A DNA stretch of 37,855 bases from a virus. Position 1 is the stretch's first letter; every line of letters begins with the position of its first letter. The stretch is taken from the IMG/VR virus record IMGVR_UViG_3300033149_002200, positions 1 to 37,855 of that record; one strand, 5' to 3'. Position numbers and translations under genes: made by a program. The notes beneath the pieces are model-generated. The model saw only the letters and a list, made by a program, of their open reading frames with translations, was not told the origin of the DNA and did no database searches. Of this stretch, positions 7,670 to 13,268 are shown piece by piece.

Positions 7670-9085
7670 ATGAATTTATTAGAAACATTAAGCTTATATG
7701 AAGAAGAAATTATACTTAATGAAAGTGGTATCCGTAATATTACTAGCTTAGGTAAAGAATATAAAGAGGCCGAAATCTATTTTCATAAAGATTTAGATGG
7801 TGTAACAAGTGCTTTAGGTATGATAGCTTATCTAAAGAAATATGGAATTAAAACAACTGCTGCTCATCCTATTCAATATGGTGGTGAAGAGTATGCTGTT
7901 CCAAAGCCTAAAAATAAAAAGCTTGCAGTTCTTGTTGACTTTGCACATGGAAAACCAGTAATGCGTATTCATACTGACCATCACGAAGGTCAAGTTGGTG
8001 TAGAAAAAGGAACATCAACAGCTTTTGTACATGAACCTTCAAACTCTGCATTCATTTCACAACGAATGTCACCTAATGATTTATTCCCACCAAAGGATTT
8101 AAATATTATATCAACTGTTGATTCAGCAGATTTTGCAAGACAAGGATTAACACCAGATGATATTATGAGAGCAGTATATAAAACTGATCCAAATATTGAT
8201 GTATCAAAAAATCATAGAGCAATGGGGTTTGCTGTAAATACTTTATTATTAGCTTATAAAAATAAACCAGATTTTTTAACTAAATTAGTATTAACATCTA
8301 AACCTTCACTTATTTCTATGTATAATATTATAAAGAAATTAGCTAAAGAAAATGGATATAAAACACCAGAAGAAGTATATACTGGTAAAATGGATTACGT
8401 AGCACAACAAAAAATGAAAAACATTCAAGGTAGTTTATCTGATGTAACAAAACTAAAATCAGGACAACATATTATGATAGGTTCAACTATTGTTCAATAT
8501 GGTGGTGGTGGAATGTTTAAAGGATATGATAGATATACTCCATTTAAAAATAATCCAGAAGCAGATTTTATGACAATTGTATGGCCAATGGGTCTTATAC
8601 AATTAAGTAAAAATCCATTTAAACCTGGTGCAAACCCATATCATCTTGGAGATATTGCACAAAAAGTATTAAAGAAATTTAAAGGAGAACTAAGTAAAAA
8701 AATAGTTTCTCTTGATACTATGAAGTATATTTTTGAACGTGACATTGATGTAAAAGATGTTTACACAGCAATGGGATTTACATTTAAAGATTTAATGGCA
8801 TTATTTGGTAAAAAATTAAAAGGACTAAAAGGTTCTGATAAATGGGAAGGAATGGTACAAGATATTACTAATAAACCATATAAAAGAATGTCTAAAAAAC
8901 AAAAAGATATACTAAAGAAAGTTACAATAACTCTTTGGGATATTATTCAATCACAATCAGGTGGTCATAAAGACATAACAAACTTAAGTGGTTGGAATTT
9001 TTGGGGAAAAGGATTTACTGATTATATGAAGAAAGTTCAAATGGCTATTGCTAAAGAAATGCAAAATAAACATTTAAAGGATTAA
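7670..9085 (+). CDS. DHH-type phosphoesterase, possibly head-packaged (471 aa)
   Basis: The DHH family signature is present: HKDLDG at residues 39-44, an aspartate at 90 (VLVDFAHG), THT-type D-H-H at 103-105 (RIHTDHHEG) and STVDSADF at about 148-155. Members of this superfamily hydrolyse phosphodiester bonds in short RNAs, single-stranded DNA, cyclic dinucleotides or pAp. The residues after about 200 are helical and unassigned, so the substrate cannot be predicted. The N-terminus is longer than in other tagged genes, but EEIILNESG at 12-20 offers a cut after L-N-E. The start follows AAAGGAGAAGTAA. Confidence 0.6.
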   Translation: MNLLETLSLYEEEIILNESGIRNITSLGKEYKEAEIYFHKDLDGVTSALGMIAYLKKYGIKTTAAHPIQYGGEEYAVPKPKNKKLAVLVDFAHGKPVMRIHTDHHEGQVGVEKGTSTAFVHEPSNSAFISQRMSPNDLFPPKDLNIISTVDSADFARQGLTPDDIMRAVYKTDPNIDVSKNHRAMGFAVNTLLLAYKNKPDFLTKLVLTSKPSLISMYNIIKKLAKENGYKTPEEVYTGKMDYVAQQKMKNIQGSLSDVTKLKSGQHIMIGSTIVQYGGGGMFKGYDRYTPFKNNPEADFMTIVWPMGLIQLSKNPFKPGANPYHLGDIAQKVLKKFKGELSKKIVSLDTMKYIFERDIDVKDVYTAMGFTFKDLMALFGKKLKGLKGSDKWEGMVQDITNKPYKRMSKKQKDILKKVTITLWDIIQSQSGGHKDITNLSGWNFWGKGFTDYMKKVQMAIAKEMQNKHLKD

Positions 9086-9088
9086 ATT

Positions 9089-9295
9089 ATGAATAATAAA
9101 CTTATTAAAAAATATATAACAGAAAGTGGAAGTAGAAGTGATTTTAAAGACCATATGTTTAATGTTATTAAATATTTAAATAAAGCTTTAGAAGAAGCTT
9201 CAAAAGAAGGCGCTCAAGGTTTTCCAGAATTAAAACAACTTCAAAAAACAATGATTTTTTTACAAAAAATTGGAAAAAAATATACATTTAAATAA
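9089..9295 (+). CDS. Small helical protein with capsid-targeting-like N-terminus (68 aa)
   Basis: The product begins MNNKLIKKYITES, with a predicted cut after I-T-E. The same opening (MNNKLI-x-KY) recurs in the 10354 gene, so these two form a subtype of the tag. After the tag comes a charged helix (VIKYLNKALEEASKEG) and a basic end. It follows the DHH gene by three bases and its end overlaps the leader of the next gene. No function is recognised. Confidence 0.5.
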   Translation: MNNKLIKKYITESGSRSDFKDHMFNVIKYLNKALEEASKEGAQGFPELKQLQKTMIFLQKIGKKYTFK

Positions 9296-9305
9296 AGGAA
9301 TAATT

Positions 9306-9491
9306 ATGAAATTTAAAGATTATTTGAATGAAATAATAAAATCATCAACTACTTATGGATTAGCTGGGCCAGATAATATTCTTATTACAAAAGGTAATAA
9401 AAAAGATATGCACAAATTACGTAAACAAAAAGGTAAAGGATATAGAGTTTGGAACACACCAGCTGGAAAAGTTGGAGATAAAATGAAATAA
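9306..9491 (+). CDS. Small basic protein with capsid-targeting-like N-terminus (61 aa)
   Basis: I chose the ATG at 9306 because it follows AAAGGAATAATT and opens directly with the tag MKFKDYLNEI. The longer frame from 9270 would add 12 residues overlapping the previous gene. After the predicted cut at L-N-E the mature part is very basic (KGNKKDMHKLRKQKGKGYR), suggesting nucleic-acid contact inside the head. A short WNTPAGKVGDK tail follows. No family is recognised. Confidence 0.5.
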   Translation: MKFKDYLNEIIKSSTTYGLAGPDNILITKGNKKDMHKLRKQKGKGYRVWNTPAGKVGDKMK

Positions 9492-9504
9492 AAGGTGAAT
9501 AATT

Positions 9505-9867
9505 ATGAACTGGGGAAAAACTCAAAAAATAATAGCAAGTATAGTTGGAGCAATTGTAATTTTTGGAGCAGCTTGGTCAGCATATCATCATTTTGCAAAA
9601 CAATCAGCACATGCGGCACTTGCTGCCAATGTTGAAACAAATTATGTTCAACAAAAAGAATTGGTTGCTATGAATCAAGTTGTACAACAAAGTAACCTTG
9701 ATTTTTGGATTTATAGAATTAAACAAGAAATTAGCGAACTTTATAAAGAGTTACGTAAAACTACTGATAGAATTAAACAAAAACAAATTTCAGACCAAAT
9801 AGAAATGAAAAAAGAAGACTTAAAAAATTATAAAAAAGATTTAAATAATTTAAGAAAAGGAAAATAG
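9505..9867 (+). CDS. Membrane protein with coiled coil (120 aa)
   Basis: A hydrophobic segment at about residues 9-28 (IIASIVGAIVIFGAAWSAYH) is followed by a long charged helix with heptad character (about 50-118). There is no lipobox. This shape, with an N-terminal anchor and periplasmic coiled coil, is seen in inner-membrane spanins, but no partner lipoprotein overlaps it, so I do not claim that role. The start follows AAAGGTGAATAATT, 13 bases after the previous gene. It lacks the capsid-targeting-like peptide of its neighbours. Confidence 0.5.
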   Translation: MNWGKTQKIIASIVGAIVIFGAAWSAYHHFAKQSAHAALAANVETNYVQQKELVAMNQVVQQSNLDFWIYRIKQEISELYKELRKTTDRIKQKQISDQIEMKKEDLKNYKKDLNNLRKGK

Positions 9868-9869
9868 AA

Positions 9870-10097
9870 ATGGGTATAACTAAAAAAATTGATAAGTATA
9901 TGGGTAAAGGAAAAAAAGATGCTAATAAAGCATATGAGGATAGATATGATTCAATAATGGATAATATAATTAAACTAAAAAAAAGAGTTGAAAAACATTC
10001 AGTAAAACAATCTAAAAATCCTAGTGATTGGGGTTTTGCTGGTGATTTATCTTATATAGATGAAGAATTAACAGATTTAATTAAAAATTTTAAATAA
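9870..10097 (+). CDS. Small basic helical protein (75 aa)
   Basis: The gene starts behind AGAAAAGGAAAATAGAA. The product is lysine-rich in its first half (KKIDKYMGKGKKDANK) and acidic in its last 20 residues, and it is probably wholly helical. It has no clear [LI]-x-E cut near the N-terminus. It lies in the block of small virion-type genes and may be a minor head protein. Nothing specific can be assigned. Confidence 0.4.
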   Translation: MGITKKIDKYMGKGKKDANKAYEDRYDSIMDNIIKLKKRVEKHSVKQSKNPSDWGFAGDLSYIDEELTDLIKNFK

Positions 10098-10112
10098 TAT
10101 GGAGAAATAAAT

Positions 10113-10352
10113 ATGAGCAAAGATATAGTTGAAAAAATAGAAATGATAACAGAATATGCAATGTATGCAAAACAAAAAAGTAAAGTATACATGGATTTTA
10201 CTAAAAGAATAAATGGCGCAAAAGACAAAAGAGCGTTAACTATTTTAATGTCTGAATTTGAAAAGGCCATGAAAAAGAATAAGATTGGAAATGATGAATT
10301 TATGGACCTTATTGATTTAACTGATAAAAAATCTATGAAAATGAAAAAATAA
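10113..10352 (+). CDS. Small helical protein (79 aa)
   Basis: The start follows TATGGAGAAATAAAT. The product is helical and lysine/methionine-rich with a basic C-terminus (KKSMKMKK). Residues 9-14 (IEMITE) could give a prohead-protease cut after I-T-E, so it may be a weak member of the tagged set, but the first residues do not match the MRL pattern. Its stop and the next ATG are one base apart. No function is recognised. Confidence 0.4.
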   Translation: MSKDIVEKIEMITEYAMYAKQKSKVYMDFTKRINGAKDKRALTILMSEFEKAMKKNKIGNDEFMDLIDLTDKKSMKMKK

Positions 10353-10353
10353 T

Positions 10354-10809
10354 ATGAATAATAAACTTATTACAAAATATCTTATTGAAGCAACTGTAAC
10401 TAATAGTTATCCAGATATTGGTGGTATTGCTGGAGATGATGATTTTCCACCTGGAAATATTGTATATGGTCAAAAATTTATTAAAAAACCATACTATAAT
10501 AAACTAACGGGATATAATAAAACATGGAGAGTTGATCATAGTAATTGGACATGGGATGAATTTGAAGCGAGTAAAGGAATGGAAGACCCAGAAAATTACT
10601 CTGATACTTTAAAGACTTTAGATGATATTATTCCAAAGTTTGATTTCTTTCATAGATTAAAAAGAAAAGTTCCTGATAAAGATGTTGAATCTGGATATGA
10701 CAGAACTCCTCAAACACGTGATAAAGAAATACGATTAGGAAAAGATGATGTTGAAACAGCAGAAGTACCAGATGATATAAAAGAAAAACTTGATTTATAT
10801 TTAAAATGA
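10354..10809 (+). CDS. Protein with capsid-targeting-like N-terminus (151 aa)
   Basis: It opens MNNKLITKYLIEA, nearly the same peptide as the 9089 gene, with a predicted cut after L-I-E. The mature part is acidic and polar with an unusual aromatic segment (KTWRVDHSNWTWDEFEASKG, about residues 51-70) and no recognisable catalytic motif. The stop overlaps the start of a small zinc-ribbon gene (ATGATG at 10806-10811). Probably a head-internal protein of unknown role. Confidence 0.5.
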   Translation: MNNKLITKYLIEATVTNSYPDIGGIAGDDDFPPGNIVYGQKFIKKPYYNKLTGYNKTWRVDHSNWTWDEFEASKGMEDPENYSDTLKTLDDIIPKFDFFHRLKRKVPDKDVESGYDRTPQTRDKEIRLGKDDVETAEVPDDIKEKLDLYLK

Positions 10810-10979
10810 TGATATGTGAACGATGTGGTGAAGATACACATGTAATTTTTATTAAAAGAAATCACGAAAAGATATGTGATTATTGTGAAGAAAAGGAAAG
10901 AAATAAAATAACTTATAATAAAATTAATGGTAAAAAAGTTAAAGAAGCTATTGATAAAATGATGGAAAGGAGATTGTGA
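10806..10979 (+). CDS. Small zinc-ribbon protein (57 aa)
   Basis: This short frame opens with two ATGs overlapping the previous stop and ends with TGA one base before the next ATG, so it fits the operon exactly. It encodes two CxxC pairs, CERC (residues 4-7) and CDYC (24-27), about 16 residues apart, then a basic helix (KKVKEAIDKMMERR). Two CxxC knuckles imply one bound zinc. Such proteins often bind nucleic acid or a polymerase, but no specific role can be stated. Confidence 0.55.
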   Translation: MMICERCGEDTHVIFIKRNHEKICDYCEEKERNKITYNKINGKKVKEAIDKMMERRL

Positions 10980-10980
10980 A

Positions 10981-11472
10981 ATGCCAAAGTTTAAAGAATT
11001 TGTTGATAATAAATATGAAATTCCTATGATTAATAAAGAAGTAAATAGGAAGTTAAATCCTAAAACAAATAGGATGAAAAATTTTAAACAAGTAAGATAC
11101 CACGGAACAAATGTAGAACCCTCAGATAGATCATTCAAAAATATTCCCAAATATGCAACAGGTAAAAACAAAGTAAGATTTCAAGATTGGCTATTAATAA
11201 AAGGTGAGAAATCATCACCAAATCATTCTGTAAATAGTATTGGTAAGTCTGAAGCTGATGGTAAATGGTATGGTTGGTCACACCGTGCAGTGTATGGATT
11301 TAAATCTGGTGATAAAGTTGCTGGTGATAGCGGTGGAAAAAAAGTTGAATATCCAAAACTTAAAGACGGTACACAAGACTTTGACAATGGAAAATACGAA
11401 GCTGATTTTACAATAAAAAATGATGACCATGCTAAAGAAGTTGCTATTACCTTTGCAGATAGTGTTAGTTAA
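10981..11472 (+). CDS. Conserved phage-type protein with KWYGWSHRA motif (163 aa)
   Basis: The start follows GGAAAGGAGATTGTGAA. Residues about 85-107 contain GKSEADGKWYGWSHRAVYGF, a compact motif I associate with uncharacterised phage and algal-virus proteins; the family function is unknown to me. The N-terminus MPKFKEFVDN resembles the tag in style but lacks the [LI]-x-E cut. The basic first half and acidic end suggest a soluble protein. The gene ends by overlapping the opposite-strand lipoprotein gene by four bases, with no terminator between them. Confidence 0.45.
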   Translation: MPKFKEFVDNKYEIPMINKEVNRKLNPKTNRMKNFKQVRYHGTNVEPSDRSFKNIPKYATGKNKVRFQDWLLIKGEKSSPNHSVNSIGKSEADGKWYGWSHRAVYGFKSGDKVAGDSGGKKVEYPKLKDGTQDFDNGKYEADFTIKNDDHAKEVAITFADSVS

Positions 11473-12032
11473 AAAGGAAATACAAGACCAACTCTAACCT
11501 CGTCTAAATTTTCACCCCTATCGTCTTTCCATATAGCAGAAAAATGACGAAACATATATTCTAATCTAATACTAAAGTGTTTAAATGTTTTAATTAACCC
11601 AGCCCTAAATCCAAGGTCACTTGTGATATTACTATCATAAAGATACTTATTGTTTTTTGTTGGATTTGTATAACCCATTCCAACACCTGCTCCAATAAAT
11701 ATATCAATATACTCAAGTGAAAAATTTCTCATTGCCCATATTTTAACTGAAAAAGAATTAGAATGTTTTAATCTATTTTTATCTTCATAACTATAAGTGT
11801 GGTCAACAACACTTAGCTCAAGTGATTTTGACCATACTTTATAATCTTTTATAATTTCCACAGAAAAAGTTGATATATTATAATTATCATCTTTATTTAT
11901 ATTACTCACATCACCTAAATTGGTATCTCTACCATACCCAATATTAAATGCTATGTTATTTGGTTTAATCTGATTCTGGCAACACCCCGTCATTAGAAAT
12001 ATTAGAATCAGTATTAATAACAATTTTTTCAT
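11469..12032 (-). CDS. PagL-like lipid A deacylase lipoprotein (putative)
   Basis: Residues 1-16 form a signal peptide ending in the lipobox LMTGC, so Cys17 should be lipidated. The rest looks like an eight-stranded outer-membrane barrel ending in Phe. The C-terminal half resembles PagL (lipid A 3-O-deacylase): FIGAGVGMGY matches the FIEAGIGVA region, and YMFRHFS supplies the H-x-S pair (H163, S165). Acidic residues D177/E178 sit at the spacing of the third triad member. PagL itself is not a lipoprotein, so the lipobox is unusual. If active, it would trim lipid A during infection and could block further adsorption or weaken the envelope. Its start lies inside the transglycosylase gene in another frame. 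Confidence 0.55.
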   Translation of the reverse strand: MKKLLLILILIFLMTGCCQNQIKPNNIAFNIGYGRDTNLGDVSNINKDDNYNISTFSVEIIKDYKVWSKSLELSVVDHTYSYEDKNRLKHSNSFSVKIWAMRNFSLEYIDIFIGAGVGMGYTNPTKNNKYLYDSNITSDLGFRAGLIKTFKHFSIRLEYMFRHFSAIWKDDRGENLDEVRVGLVFPF

Positions 12033-12723
12033 CTTTTATTTCCTTTTCTTTTTCTTTTTCCTTTTGTACAATATATTCATACATTTCTAATTCTGCAAAT
12101 GTATAAAGTATATCATTTTTATATTTGTCAATTCTTTGTTTTGATGCCCCTTTACCTAAGTAAGCATGAAATGTTTTATGAAGGTCACCTTTAGTTGAAT
12201 CAAAATATTGTCTAAATATTTTACATCCAATATCAACATTAATACCAATATGATATAAATGTGTTTTTGGTATGTTGGCAACTTTTTCTTTATGTGCTTT
12301 TGGATTTACTTGCATAAGACCAACACAGTCTTTATGACTTTTAGAAAGTGGATTAAAAAAACTTTCTTTGTTAATTATTGAAAGTACAAGTTTTCGTGGT
12401 AATGAATATTTTTTACTTGATTCATCAACTGCTTTTGAAATTGTTTTTGCAGTAACTGGGTCTATTCTACTATTAAGATATACAATAAATTTATCTGTTG
12501 TTGTTCCACCTTGTTTTTCAACATATTTAATAACTTCTTTTTCAATAGTAACTTCTTTTTCAACAACTTCTGGTGTTTTAGTAAGATAATTTACATTTAT
12601 TGCAACAGAAAATAGTAACATAATTCCTATTGCTACAGAAAAAATCTTATTAAAATTTATACCACTAATCTTTTCCTTTGCTAACTCTACAATTTTTAAA
12701 TTTTCTTTTTTAATCTTTTTCAT
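11965..12723 (-). CDS. Membrane-anchored lytic transglycosylase, SLT family (252 aa)
   Basis: A single membrane segment at about residues 26-47 follows a basic N-terminus, so the enzyme should face the periplasm. A short Val/Glu-rich stalk (EVVEKEVTIEKEVIKYVEK) precedes the SLT domain. The catalytic glutamate is E120 in IINKESFFNP, and the fold signature GLMQVNP (135-141) follows, then a tandem-helix segment with HAYLGKG. The last 40 residues are charged and overlap the lipoprotein gene. SLT enzymes cut glycan strands between MurNAc and GlcNAc. Cell-wall opening during lysis or entry is likely. The start follows AAAGGAATTAAA. Confidence 0.75.
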   Translation of the reverse strand: MKKIKKENLKIVELAKEKISGINFNKIFSVAIGIMLLFSVAINVNYLTKTPEVVEKEVTIEKEVIKYVEKQGGTTTDKFIVYLNSRIDPVTAKTISKAVDESSKKYSLPRKLVLSIINKESFFNPLSKSHKDCVGLMQVNPKAHKEKVANIPKTHLYHIGINVDIGCKIFRQYFDSTKGDLHKTFHAYLGKGASKQRIDKYKNDILYTFAELEMYEYIVQKEKEKEKEIKDEKIVINTDSNISNDGVLPESD

Positions 12724-12746
12724 TTTAATTCCTTTCTTTTATAATT

Positions 12747-13256
12747 TTATTGACTTGCTTCTTCAAATCCTGCTTCATAACCTTCTTCTACACCTTCTTC
12801 GTGTCCTTCTCTTTTACCATCTTCAAATCCATTATCATAACTTTCTTGTCTTCCATCTTCAAATCCTTCATCATAACTTTGTCGATTTCCTTCTTCAAAT
12901 CCTGTATCATATCCAGTGTTAATACCTTCTTCACGTCCATCTTCAAATCCTGCATCATATCTAGAACTACTGTTTTCTTCACGACCTTGACGAAGACCAT
13001 TTTGAAATCCATCTTCGCGTCCTTCATCGCGTCCTTCTTCAAAACCTTCATCATAACTATCTCGCATATCATTATCATCACCATTAGTATCATCAGAATG
13101 TTTTCTATAACCAATGACTTCACCTTCAGTGTAACCAAGATTATACGAATTATCAATTAAATCTAACAACTCTTCTTTTTTAATATATCTCCAATTTTCT
13201 GCTATATATTCCATAATATAATCAAGTTCATCAAAATCTTCAAAATTGTTTTCCAT
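12747..13256 (-). CDS. Acidic tandem-repeat protein, YDxGFEDG repeats (169 aa)
   Basis: After an acidic N-terminal helix (about residues 1-45), the protein is built of irregular repeats of the type YDxGFE[ED]GRxEG. At least five copies carry YDxGFE[ED]G and a sixth ends YEAGFEEA. Gly recurs every four residues or multiples of that. No catalytic residues are visible. I start at the second of two adjacent ATGs because the site AAAGGAG then has normal spacing. The gene lies between the transglycosylase and DNA polymerase and is read in the same direction. An acidic, DNA-mimic-like or self-assembling role can be imagined but is not shown. Confidence 0.5.
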   Translation of the reverse strand: MENNFEDFDELDYIMEYIAENWRYIKKEELLDLIDNSYNLGYTEGEVIGYRKHSDDTNGDDNDMRDSYDEGFEEGRDEGREDGFQNGLRQGREENSSSRYDAGFEDGREEGINTGYDTGFEEGNRQSYDEGFEDGRQESYDNGFEDGKREGHEEGVEEGYEAGFEEASQ

Positions 13257-13268
13257 CATTTCTCCTTT

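Noticed and set aside
9505-9867. Inner-membrane spanin
   Set aside because: The anchor plus coiled coil would fit, but no lipoprotein is nested in or next to it, and it lies among head-type genes rather than in the lysis block.
10710-11171. 153-codon minus-strand frame opposite the zinc-ribbon and KWYGWSHRA genes
   Set aside because: The plus-strand genes are tightly packed with stop/start overlaps and ribosome-binding sites. The minus frame is Phe/Ile/Ser-rich antisense with no site upstream.
12750-13160. A long plus-strand frame and a second minus-strand frame in the repeat region, and a CRISPR-like look of recurring TCTTCAAATCC
   Set aside because: The repeats are codon-level repeats of YDxGFEDG in the minus-strand gene that has a good ribosome-binding site. 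Intervals are not unique spacers of constant length, and the other frames only mirror the repeat.
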